From the NCBI GenBank assembly GCA_023634235.1, contig JAMKCF010000015.1, forward strand, positions 9,830,087 through 9,894,086: a stretch of 64,000 nucleotides of DNA, written 5' to 3'. Origin of the DNA: Pisaster brevispinus. Lineage: Eukaryota; Echinodermata; Asteroidea; Forcipulatida; Asteriidae. Both the position numbers and the translations under genes were made by a program. Within the stretch, counting starts at the first letter, position 1, and each line of letters opens with the position of its first letter. Shown here in pieces: positions 1-12,000 of this stretch. Below the pieces are notes generated by a model that ran no database searches, was not told the origin of the DNA, and saw only the letters and a program-made list of their open reading frames with translations.

Positions 1-44
1 CACGAACATTGATTGTTTAAGTATTTGGTGTCCCTTCAGGGCCA

Positions 45-600
45 TCACAGTTAAGTCGCAGACATGAAATTTATTGTGACTCATGGGAAAAAGTCGAAGA
101 CGTGAATATTGCCGTCAAATTTCACGACTCGGGAAGAAAGTCGCAGACGTGAATATTGCCGTCAAATTTCACGACTAGGGAAGAAAGTCGCAGACGTGAA
201 TGTTGCCGTCAAATTTCACGACTCGGGAAGAAAGTCGCAGACGTGAATATTGCCGTCAAATTTCACGACTCGGGAAGAAAGTCGCAGACGTGAATATTGC
301 CGTCAAATTTCACGACTCGGGAAGAAAGTCGCAGACGTGAATATTGCCGTCAAATTTCACGACTCGGGAAGAAAGTCGCAGGAGTGAATATTGCCGTAAA
401 TTTTCACGACTCGGGAAGAAAGTTGCAGACGTGAATATTGCCGTCAAATTTCACGACTCGGGAAGAAAGTCGCAGACGTGAATATTGCCGTCAAATTTCA
501 CGACTAGGGAAGAAAGTTGCAGACGTGAATATTGCCGTCAAATTTCACAACTCGGGAAGAAAGTTGCAGACACCAAATTTGACGTCAATTGTTGTGAATT
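45..600. repeat. Tandem array of about 11 units of 47 bp
   Basis: Successive copies of GGGAAGAAAGTCGCAGACGT followed by GAATATTGCCGTCAAATTTC and ACGACTC recur every 47 bases (for example at 131 and 178). The first and last units are degenerate. Within each unit TTTCACGACT and AGTCGCAGACGTGAA form an imperfect inverted repeat, so every unit can fold. The period is not a multiple of three and the open frames across it are short, so no coding role is proposed. Confidence 0.95.
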
Positions 601-3050
601 TGGGGAAAAACTCGGTCGTTGACCGTGAAATTTAACGTTGGGAGAAGTCGTTTGCTTTTACTAAAATTTAACGTGAAAATTTAGGTGTTATGTGATCCTC
701 CATCAGTCATCATAGACAGAAACTTGAAGGTTAAATGACATGTGAAGAGCTCGTACCATCTTAATTACTTCGTTACCACTAATAATATATCATTTTATTT
801 CCCTCAAAATATTATGTTTTGACTCCATTTTTGATTTCGTGCTTTTGGCCTTTAGGGGATCACAGTTTATATCAAGGGTTTTTTTTATCAGTGCAATTTG
901 AAAACGCTACATGCACCAGGGCCAAGGCCAAGAAAGATGGCCACATTGTTGATTTTTAAACGGAATTTGCTTTTACAAATGGGATAAACTAACGATTGTC
1001 ACGCCCCAGACCCAATTAATAAGTATCATGTTATTGATTTTCTCAAAATAAACGAGTTTGCCAAGGTCTATAGTAGGCCTATTTTAAACAATAGGCCTAT
1101 GGAAATTATGAGATTTTTTTTGCCAAAACTAGGGAGAAAAAAATTCCCTCTAGTATGGTGAATTTATAAATTTTGTTTTTGTCATCACGTAGAATTTGGT
1201 GAAAAATAAACAAAAATTGCGGCAAGCTAATTCATAAAACTCGGTGGATGTCCCGCACTCAACCCCGGTCCCTAGCTGTAACTATACATTAAAAAGCCCG
1301 CTCATGGTAGGGTTAATCATTCCGAAAGTAGGCATCTGTCTACGGTAATATTTTTAAAGAGCAAATAAACATTATATACATTTTAACAATATTCTAAAAA
1401 TTCTCCGGAAAATATCGTTAACTCTTCTATGCACCAATCGCAACACTCCATCATTTTTACTTGACAAATATTTGACAACTTTTTATGTTTCTAACTTGTT
1501 ATTCGAAATATACCTGCTAATGTAGAAACCACCAGAAAAGCAAATGCTGATCCATCCATTTTGAGAGACCCCTAAACTAGAATCGGTATTAGTTGCTAAC
1601 TTTTGATTATCTGACAAGGATAAGCGTGTGCGATTGCAAGATCGAATCTTGTATCAAGCTAAGTAGATTACAGCCTTCGTGAATAGCTATTTGAATGCCT
1701 TTTGTATCGAGATGAACGCCTTAAATATATGTAAAATGAAGTTATTGCATCCAATCTCGGGAGAGCAATAAGCCAACAAAGTTTTGTTTGTTTTTGACTA
1801 ACATACCGAAGTTAGGTAATTAGGTTTCCCCGTTCATTGTCGGCAAATGAAGCGGCCACTTTCACTTTCTTGCATTCTCGTTCAACTGATGTTTGCCTCT
1901 TCCGTTGAATTTGCCAAAAATCAAATTCATTTTGACGCACGCAAATTTATGATTCTATTCAATCAATGTAGTTATTTCGTTTTAGGCATTTACCAGAGTA
2001 TAGGTGCAACAAATAGAGATTTCTACCAGTTTGTTAGCTTCGTTTTTTATTTTTGTGCTAAGCAATTTCGCAAAAATCAGCAAACAAATTAGTGCAAACC
2101 ATGTTCCTTTTATATTATCCTTATTTATTTATTTATTTATTTATACGTTTCTTTATTTCTTGGTTCTTTATTTCTATATTTCTTGATTGTTTCTTTGTTT
2201 CACATTCCTAAGTGGCTTGACTTACATTCAACATGATCTCATACATGTTGGCGTGCCAGGCATCTGGGGGGCAGAACGGAAGAATGAAGTACCTGTCCAC
2301 ATACAGCCATCTAGGTGGAGACCGTTTTCATCGTTTAATCACCCCCCCCCCCCCCCCCGAACCAAAAGGTTGCGAACCGATTTATTCACTCATCCCACGT
2401 ACAGTGTGTATACACCATAGGGCTTTAAAGCAAAGTTCAGGGTTTACATCACTGCTCAACTCAAATCGTGAACGGGAAGTTTAGTTTCAGATGTCGACAT
2501 TTTTATTGGTAACACTTTGTGCTCTCTCTCTGGGCACACAGTCTGCTCATGTAATACCAACCATTGTGAAAACGTTGCAATTTACCTCATATCGTTGGAA
2601 AAGTAGTGTGAAGCTTTCTTTAGTTTAAAGCCATTAGACACATTATTAGCAACAAGAAAGTACCGTAGTCAATAACAAATAGATGTGTCGTTTGCCTCTA
2701 CACTTTCTTTCGTACTCGGTGATGCAAGTACAATGGATATGGCCTACTTGGAGCTTGCACTTGGATATCAGAGTATTTGGGACTCGATACGTGTCTCGTA
2801 CTCGCAGTCCCAGGTAGTCACAATCGTGTGCTAGTCGACCACCTTCGACTCGGTAATCGGCCGAAAAGTACCTTGACTACAACACCAGTATTGAGTAACG
2901 GACACACCCACCTTTCTCTTTGCACAGTTCATTTACAGTTGATACGTGACGTCAGGCAGTTGAGTGGAAACTTCGAATACTTTGTGGTAACAGCATACAG
3001 CACATGTCTATTCGAAAAACCTGAAAAGTTGACAAAGTGCCATCTCTAAA
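601..3050. other. No gene seen; AT-rich intergenic DNA
   Basis: No exon-like open frame with splice signals or recognisable protein was found on either strand. There is a (TTTA)n patch near 2119-2145 and a 17-base C run at 2342-2358. Short open frames here have no family resemblance. Confidence 0.6.
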
Positions 3051-3110
3051 ATGGCCTGCATGGCCTGCATGGCCTGCATGGCCTGCATGGCCTGCATGGC
3101 CTGCATGGCC
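3051..3110. repeat. 9-bp microsatellite, ATGGCCTGC x 6.6
   Basis: Six exact copies of ATGGCCTGC begin every 9 bases from 3051, then a partial copy at 3105. The period is a multiple of three, so frames read Met-Ala-Cys on plus and Met-Gln-Ala on minus, but no surrounding gene was seen. Confidence 0.95.
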
Positions 3111-4930
3111 TTGGTGGCCGTTTTCGCAAAATGGAAGATTCTATAACTCCTACTTCCCGAATTATGTATTGTCATGATAATTTGCCACCATTTTGAACAA
3201 ATATGGCTAGGCCCTACTATTTCGAAAATGGAAGACCTACACAATTGATACTTCTGACCATACTTTTTGAGCTCTTTAGACCCTGCAAACGGTATGTATA
3301 AACACTACAATGTAGATTTCATACCTCTAGAATCAGCCCCGAACCGTATTGAATCCTGGGACAAATGTAGCTTTTCACATTTATTTGAACATGTGAGTAC
3401 AAATCTACAAATTTATAATTATTTTTCTTTTTTTAATTTGGCCAAGTTAAGTAGATTAACATTGGATAGATCACTTAAATAGATCACTTAGCTTTCAGTA
3501 ACCATCGTATCTGCATGCAACGCATGTACTTTTTATAAAACAGAAAAACATCGTTTTGGTTTTAATAAAATACACGACCAGTTTTCTAATATACGTAGGG
3601 GAGTAAAAATGAACTAGTGAGAAGTAGGGAGCCCCTAAAATTACAAAGACAAATTGAAAAGGTTTGAAAAATAGGTATATTTCTTTCGTTTGAATACACT
3701 ATTTTTCCAATAAGTAAAACTAACAGCCGGTTTATGTGTAGTTTGGTTACTTTTAGGGCGCTTTCTTACTTTGAGGTAGAGAAAGAAGAGAAGCGTCAAT
3801 AACAGAATTCAATGGAAGTGTTAGAAGTTAACATTGACATAGGGTGAACATATTTTATCTGATGGTAACTATAAGCGGTTGATTTGCCTCAAATTCTACA
3901 CATATTAAAACACAAGTACCCATTTCTAATAATCAGATAAAAGTGTTGTTGCTTTATCTGGCAAATTTTTCCTTTCTTCTTGCTTTGCCAGAATTTTCCC
4001 CAATGTTTTGCCCGATTTTTATTTATTCTGTGTTTATTTATTTGTTTATTTATCTGTTTATGTATTTATTTATTATTTTTTTTATTTATATATTTTATTT
4101 TATTATATTTTATTTACTTAATTAATTTTTATTTATTTATTATTTTTTATTTTTTATTTTTTTTAATTTATTTTTTATTTTTTTTTTTTTTTGGGGGGGG
4201 CAGGCCGGGTCGTACGCTTAGAGCCGCTACAGATAAAGTATTCATACCCCGCGTCAAAAAATGTTCTTCCAGTTAAGGGAACTTATTCACCTGGAGCTAT
4301 CGGGCTTGTATAAGTTTGGAACTAAAAGATGACTCTACACAGACATCAAAGGTGGTTTATTCCCACAGTGCCCAATCCAACCCCTCCCCCATTTGGGCAT
4401 GCATTCACCAATTATATAGCGATAGAAGATATCGTACATCACAATAAACCACAACCAGAAAGGACAAACTTGTAATTTAAAATAATAATACACACAAGGC
4501 GTTTATTTATTAAACCAAAGTTTATACAGGAAAGCTCGCTCTGGAAGTGTTAGAATACAAGTGTTTACCTCCGGCACCGTGAAAATTAACTGTAACAGAT
4601 GAATTAATAAGAAAAGATCTTTACAAAATGGCGACTACTCTGATTGCTGTGTATGGAGAGTTGACAATAAAACTAGTTAGATATGAAAGAGACCACCATC
4701 TTCAATCCACAGTAACCATGGTAACAGCTAATCAGTGACTGGCCTCTCCAAAAACCAAAGTGTATGCCAATAAAAATAGAATTTCTCAAGCAAGCTAAAT
4801 TCAGACTTAGCTGACACATCATTAATGCAAAACAAAAGGCATGCGCACAAGTACAAAGCACCTAAAGGGACAGGTAAAAAAAAAGAATTTTTAAATAAAA
4901 ATATGAAAAGGTAAAAAACAATTTAAAAGT
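3111..4930. other. No gene seen; includes long T-rich tract
   Basis: A strongly T-rich (TTTA/TTTTA) stretch runs from about 4016 to 4192 and ends abruptly in eight G residues at 4193-4200. Frames through it give only F/L/I/Y low-complexity peptides. Nothing else is supported. Confidence 0.6.
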
Positions 4931-5035
4931 TCCCTCGAATAATATTTCATTTCCTTGAAATAATATTTCGTTACCACAAAATAATATTTCGTTCCCTCGA
5001 AATCATTTCATTGCCTCGAAATACTATTTCGATGA
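4931..5035. repeat. Degenerate array of palindromic units (CGAAATAATATTTCG)
   Basis: Five neighbouring units of roughly 19-23 bases each centre on the near-palindrome CGAAATAATATTTCG. The array is flanked by direct copies of TTTCAACTATGATGGGA (near 5053 and 5224), separated by about 170 bases. Confidence 0.75.
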
Positions 5036-6254
5036 TGGAAAGGGGCACTTGTTTCAACTATGATGGGAAGGGCACTTGTTTTTTTTGTTTTTTATTTTAT
5101 TTTATTGATAACCAACAGAGGTTAACCGCCACTAACAGGTATCATCAATTAAGAAAAAAGGGAAAAAGAAATAAGAAAGCACTGAAAACATTCAATAAAA
5201 TAAATATACAAATATTTAAGTAGTTTCAACTATGATGGGAGAGGATGACACTGTTTCTGACTTGATGAACATTTTGAGCTGTGCATCTTATTGTTTATAT
5301 CAACAGGTGAATGAGGAATAAGGGATAAAGCCACGTGGTCAATTGTAGCGCACAGTGCCTGCACCATTCACCTACAAGTACACTGTAAGGATAAATGCAC
5401 TCACAAAAATATTCCATTCCAAATTCTCTTACTTATGAATTTTTTCTCTTGATTTGTGTTTTGTTTAAAGTTTGTTGTGCAATAAATAATTTTGGTTTTG
5501 ATTTTGATGACCCTAGGCTAGTCGATCCTTATCAATAGGTTTGATGCGTATGCTTCCCACGAAGTATCCACAGGAGTTGGATACTAGTGTGTATGAATTA
5601 AACTAAGAAACCAATATCTACAAAATACTGTCGAAAATAAATACCGCAATGACACGGTTTTGTGCTTCTTACAGTAATAGAATACCATGTTACTCGAAAA
5701 CTACTACACTACTGGCTACATGCACATCAACTTTTATTACTTATAAATTATTTAATAAAATTAAACTCTCTCATTTTATCTTTTTATACATTTTGTACAC
5801 AGGTTGTCAGACGCGTAGTTTAATGCTGTACATATTCATGCATTTGTTAAAACATTCAAATAAAACCACCGAGTACACAGTAACAGTCAATTTGTTGTTT
5901 TTACTTTATATTTACTGTATTGTTTATTTTTCTTTCTTCTTTTTTTTTTCCTTCTTTATTTTTTATTTTTTTTTTTGGGGGGGAAGAGTGTAATTTCTGG
6001 TCTTGATGAGTTTTTTCCTTCTTCTTTTTGCGTTCTTTTTGCTTTTTTGTTATTATTACAAATGTTTACATTGTTTATACCTCATGCAGTAGTCACCCAT
6101 TAGTAAATGACTAATCACAGCCTAACCTAGCCACAATGTAATAGAACCTGTTCAACAGTTGCCACAACCTGCCACCATTACATGACCTCCATTCTGCCAT
6201 TATCTTGAGACTGTACATAACCTGTTTTTTGCGTCTACTACTCCCCCATGCTCC
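5036..6254. other. No gene seen
   Basis: AT-rich DNA with a T-rich run ending in G7 near 5930-5983. No splice-bounded open frame or RNA gene was recognised. Confidence 0.55.
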
Positions 6255-6320
6255 CTACCCCCACGGATTAACGTGCCAACACTCTACCAACTGAACTATC
6301 ATGTTGGCAGTCCCCCTTTT
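6255..6320 (-). mobile_element. tRNA-derived SINE fragment
   Basis: On the minus strand the sequence reads ACTGCCAACATGATAGTTCA then GTTGGTAGAGTG, a pol III A-box-like segment. It is shared with copies near 29115 and 40926. The B-box half is missing, so this is a fragment rather than a tRNA gene. Confidence 0.5.
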
Positions 6321-8515
6321 TAGCCAAATATAAGATCTTACAATGGTGGCTTAACCTTAAGGAATGGTGAAGGAGACATTTGAGTACAACAGGAAAGAAA
6401 TTAGAAGATAGGCCTAATTGATATGAACACATCATATTAACCACTTGCATATTGTTGTAGCATGCAGGCGAGTCATTACATATCAACCGAAACTAACCAT
6501 AAATGCTCAGTGGACAGTACTACATGTATACAAATTACTTATTTTAGTAAATGTACAATTTTAGAACAAAAAACATCAAATTCTGAAGTCTTGTGGGGTC
6601 CAAAAGTCAGGCTAATAACACCAAAATGTCATAATCTGTTCTAGTTTCAAATTTTAAAATGGCAAGACCCTTTCAGGGATATCGAACAATGAAAGGTACT
6701 GTCAAGAAATCAACAATCGACATTATAAAACAAATTCACCACAAATCTTTAAAGTGCGTTTCTCTGTGAACTAATAAAGTCTAGTTCTGAAGATAGACCA
6801 TAAGGCTAACTGGCACCTTATACTGGCTATGTGTTTATCAGCCATGTACAGTCGAGCCTCGTAATAAAGAGCACAGTTCTAAAAGAGGTTCTGCTTATAA
6901 AGAGTACATTCTGAAGTCCCGAATCTCATTTCTGCTTTTTGTTTCTTTGTTTTGGTGTCCTCTTACAACAACGTTCCTGTTATAAAGAGGTAATCTGTTG
7001 AGTCCCAGCGGTCTTGTTATAATGAGAGTAGATTGTACAGGGAGTCTTACACTAAAGGAAATCCTAGGCAGCAAATCAGGTCAAAGAAGTCTCTGAAGAG
7101 CATGCACAAGATTAAAATAACATAAAAATGACAAGTAATGGCAGGCATGTCTGGTTCCTGTAAGACTCTCTTTGGGTTTTAGTCCTTTAAATGGTAGGTA
7201 CCTAAGTATCAACACTGAGTGCTAAGTGAGATAACATGTAGGGGAAGAGAAAGAACGACATAGCCCCGATGGCAGGAGTAGATAAAAATGTTAACATTTG
7301 TCCCACTATTTGTGATGTTTGTTGACTGACATCTTCACTTCCAGGCAAGGGCTGGATGGATAAAGACAGGGGCCCTCCCACTGCAGTCTATAGACAACAG
7401 TGTAACTGATTTTAGGAAACTAGGAAAATTTGCCTCTCATGTGCAAACAATTCTAGGTGAAATTTGAAACTAAAAGAATCTAAAACTGTACTTTGGATAT
7501 TAACCAATGAACGGTTTTGCACACTTGTGAAAATGTTGGCCTGCCTCTAAAACCATTGCTCCAAAAACCAAACAATGACAGTTACTCCCTACCATTGGGA
7601 AAGGAAGGAGGATTAAACTGCCTAACTTTGTGTCTAGTTCCCTGTCCGCAACAGCAGCCATGACTCATTCTTCTCATATACTTCTTCATAACACTAAACA
7701 GGGCCAGACTATTTTGAATAGAAACAAGATGGTTGTGACTCAATGAAGATCTGTAGTCAAGGTGATATTGAGATGATGTCAATATGCCTCGGAACATCTC
7801 ATGTACAAAAGAATAAAACCTGATGAAATCAAATACTGGCATCAATTGCATGAATATTCAATTTTGAAAAAACATGACAAAACAAAACTACGTATTAGCT
7901 AGGTAGGCACAAATTAACTTCCTTATTGTCTAATTGTTTTTATATTTCCAAAGGCAAATGTGGCATAAATGGAAGCAAATTACAATTGGTAGCATTATCA
8001 ACATCATAAACCAGATACAGTACAGCATGGATATTTGTGTGTGCATTGACATACCACAGACAACAAACTGGAATGTGACATTATGTATCCACATATACAC
8101 ATTAATGGTTACATTTTATATACAAATCAGCGCATCACAACGGTTTAGTCACAGCGTACACAACATAAATAAGGATTGATTCATTTGTTAGTGATATTCA
8201 GCAATCATTCATTACTTAATGCAGACGCACATGGTATAAAGTCTTAGCTAAGACTCATCCAATTGCCTCTAACTGTCCCCAACAAATCTGACTTGTGACG
8301 CAACTCTATGAGAGCTATATTAAAATGGAAATGTTCTGACAGCACTCGCAGTAAACGCAGTAAAGATACTTTGATTAGGTAGGGAATCGTAGAATACTCA
8401 TCATCAGAGTTGAACAATGGACCTTATGCATTGTTATCGCAATCTTACTAGTAAAACGATGATGACACAATGGAAACAACACCTTAAAGTACACACGGTG
8501 CAGACGATGGGCTAG
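6321..8515. other. No gene seen; 3' flank of the RUFY gene
   Basis: No coding exon or RNA gene was recognised. Part of it could be long 3' UTR of the minus-strand RUFY gene, which cannot be decided without transcripts. Confidence 0.5.
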
Positions 8516-8521
8516 TTTATT
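8516..8521 (-). terminator. Candidate polyadenylation signal AATAAA for RUFY
   Basis: AATAAA on the minus strand, about 410 bases past the RUFY stop codon. It is one of several such hexamers further downstream, so the actual cleavage site is uncertain. Confidence 0.3.
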
Positions 8522-8674
8522 AAACACCCTTTGACCTGTGTGTGATGGCAGCCTACTCCATAGATCCAGTCACATCAATTGCACAAGGTCTATAGGGCAC
8601 CAATACCAGGCCTTGCTTGAATATGTTAAACTCAGAACTGCATAGACTGACCAACAATGCCTAGCATGAGACCA

Positions 8675-8812
8675 GGGGCTCATTTCACAAAGAGCTAAGA
8701 TTGATCTTAACTGTGCATCAATCTCAATTGCTAAGTGATGTCACAATACAAATTACTATGGTGATACTGACAACTCATCTACAGAACCTTAGTGCTTTGT
8801 GGAATCCAGCCC
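8675..8812 (+). mobile_element. MITE-like repeat, GGGCTC...GAGCCC family, copy 1
   Basis: It starts GGGGCTCATTTCACAAAGAG and ends with a near-inverted CTTTGTGGAATCCAGCCC. Internal sequence (GATGTCACAATACAAATTAC) is shared with copies at 16562-16670, 16669-16827 and 52640-52782. No coding capacity. Confidence 0.7.
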
Positions 8813-8931
8813 TTGCATATCCTATCCATCATAGTCTTAACTAGAAGTTTTCAACTTAATTCTAATTAAATGACATTGCAATGTTCTGTCAACAAATTAC
8901 ATCATGAGCACCGTCATAGCGAAAAAATACC

Positions 8932-9069
8932 TTATGATACAGAGTATCGTTGAAGGAGTTGCGTATGGCACCGGTCACAGCAGCGTACCGGTTTGGCAAA
9001 TGCCGGTAGTGGCATGACGCTCTCTGAGCAGGGGTTACAGAAGATTCCTCCACAGTTACGACAATGATG
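8932..9069 (-). CDS. RUFY: RUFY coding exon 14 (FYVE finger, second half, stop)
   Basis: Encodes [40 protein letters not shown] and RYSVS, then TAA. It completes the eight-cysteine double zinc finger. The RVC motif reads RCC, adding an extra cysteine next to a ligand position. Confidence 0.95.
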   Translation of the reverse strand, partial: HHCRNCGGIFCNPCSESVMPLPAFAKPVRCCDRCHTQLLQRYSVS

Positions 9070-12000
9070 CTGTAAAAAAGGAAAACAACACATAATAAAT
9101 CACATCGTACATCGGATAATAATGCAAACTGTACTCCAAAGTAGCCCCTGACTACAAAAGACTGGTGTCAGAAGTGGGATCTGTCTTTAAACTTTTCAAT
9201 GGACATTTTAAGACTCACTTGTTTAATAAATATTTTAAATAACTTACACCTGTAGCGTCTTCTGATCTGCATCTCTTACCATGTGATTTTGTTTTTGGTT
9301 TTAGTAGATTCTAAGGAATACATACATACATTATTTTTTTTAGATCCAAATTGTTATGCACATCGGGAGTTCCTACAGATCTGAAATGCACCATAGCGGA
9401 CTCCTATTGTTGTATGTATAACTATAGGTACATCTCATTTATAACTGCTTAAGAAAGATTGCTGATCTTAAAAGCTTGTGCGACTTATTATACATAGCAA
9501 CACTGTGAAATAACATCATGAAATGATAGTCTTATTTTTGTTTAAAACAAGCTGTTAATAGCAATCATAACCACTGCACCATTTCACCTTACCTTTCTCC
9601 TAGCAACAGAAAAGACTTTCTCACATTGCATACAGTGAGTAATTTCCTTATCGTCTGCCCACACCCTCTTGTCCAAAGATTGCACAACTTCTTGCATGTT
9701 ATCCATTTTCAACCTTGACCTGAGAAGAAGAAGAAGAAAAAAAAAAGGAAGTCAAAAAAACAAGTTAGATAATCGAAGGGCGTTTAAAAAATAAACATTT
9801 TGCAAGGAGATTCCACTCATATAAAACCTCGACTTTTAAAAAAAAAACATTGAATTTTACTTGTAAAGAAATTCATGACAAAAATTCTGATGTTTAAAAA
9901 AGATTGTGTAATGATTAAAATAATTATGATTTCACAAATCTACAAAGCTGGCCAACAAACATCAGTCTTTTTATAAATAAATGTTTTCACCCTGTCATCA
10001 TTTTCTCAAAGGCCACAATTCAAATGATTAGGTTGTTAATACTTAGTCCCAATTTTTAATTAGATGATTTTCTAGGTACTTTTATTGAAATGTGAAAGCA
10101 TTTTGTTATCTAATTGTGCATTGTGAGATAAAAGGCAATCCATGTAGTACAGTTTAGTTTGCCCCTGACAGAAGTAGAAGTAAAGCAATACATAATCAGT
10201 GCTTTATGAGTGCCTCGGGTTGGAATCAAACCAGTAACCTTCCAAATTAAAGAATGTATAGTTTGACCAAGGCTTGATTATACCCTTGTCATGACAGAAG
10301 CAGAACAAATCTCACATAGTAGCAGGTTCAAGCCCGGTTCATACTTCATGCAAAACGCAAACAATCTTGTATGTGCTGTTGTGACGCAAGAAATTCACTT
10401 CACTTTCACAGGTCGTGTGAAGCATAAAACAGGCTCAAGCTTTGCATTGAAAATATGGAAACTATGACAAACCAAAACTGTGTTTAATGTTTACACCAAC
10501 TAATCTAATCTAATAACTTACTCGCTGAGCTTATCTCCCATCTCAGAAAGCGCTTGTTCTTGACCTGAGCATTCATCTCTGAGCTTCTCATGTTTGTCAG
10601 TGAGTGCTACTAACTCCCCCTGAAGTTTCTTAGCATCAAGCATGTCTGACTTGAGCTGAGTGATCAATTCTGTCTCCTTAGCAAGATCTTTCTGGAGAGA
10701 TGAACGCCATTCACGCTCAATCTTTAGGTCTGTTTCAACTGCAGCACTAGATTAAATTAAAAAGAAATACTTACATAGTTAGTATTTGGTCAAGATTTCT
10801 AACCTTCAAATTGTCTTAATCACTAAGCATTTATGCATTATTGTTAACTTGGCCAGAGAAGTAAAGACACCATGAGGCTGATGATAAGTTGACCTGGTCT
10901 GGCACCTACCTGGCCTAGCCCTAGTGAGACCCTTCCCTCATGCTGTACACAGATACAGCATCCTAGATGGGAAGGGTCTGGTACAGGCAGGACAAATGGG
11001 TAGCTCTCTGCTATTAAAACCAGTAAAAAGCAACCAATTTTACCACGTTAACGTTCCCTGGTCAAATATAACTACGACACCAGAATTTGGAAATCAGTTA
11101 ATCCTCTTCAATCCATAATTTTGTTGAATAATCCAGCTCTCGATATGAAAAAAATTCTGCAAACTTTCACAGCATTTGTCACTTGACCCTGTTACACATG
11201 CACTGAGTTATTGCAAGAGCTAGTTATGCACTTCACAGTTACCACTCAATGAAACAAATTAGAACATCAATAGCCTTGAAGATCATAACCCAAGATGTCT
11301 GACAAGTGTTTCTATGAAGGGACTTTGTTTGAGAAAAAAACTTTGAGAAGAAAACTATGTGGTGTTGGTGCAAGGTGTCAATACTAATGTAACACTTGTG
11401 TGTATCATCAGGGATCTACATATAGTCATGAAAATTGTAGAGTGAAGAAGAATATCTGTCATTCAAACCACAGTACTAGAAAATAAATTTGACCTTGAAA
11501 TGTTAATCGTTTGAAAGTAGCTTTTCACAGGAAAGAATTAAACTACAGAGCTAAGAATATTGCCACCTTGAGAAGGATTACCCTGTATCCTGGACACAAA
11601 GTGAATGTAGGTTCCTACCCAACCATTACCATTCACTCCTACAAAAGAGAATATGCAGACATTGTCATCTTATCAACTGCTGACTTAAGAATGACAGTGG
11701 CTTACACAGTTGTATCCTATGCATTGAAATAATGTATAGCAACTCTCTATTTAGCATTAAAAACACATCAAAATGTTTCTAATGGTCAGAAAACCACTTC
11801 ATAAGCTAAAAACAACTTTTAAAATGACGACTGAAAATCACTTCTGAAAACAAAATACACAATGATACACAGTTGGTTACAGGCACAAAACAGCGACATG
11901 GGTTTTTGGGAGATAGGATCCTGCATGTGGTGGCACACAAATGTATCAATGTCTTACCGCTTGGCATCCCTCTCCGCTATTTGCTGTCCCAATTTTCGTG

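Noticed and set aside
3980..4276. 98-residue frame rich in Phe, Leu, Ile and Tyr
   Set aside because: It is translation of a T-rich low-complexity tract ending in a G run, not a membrane protein.
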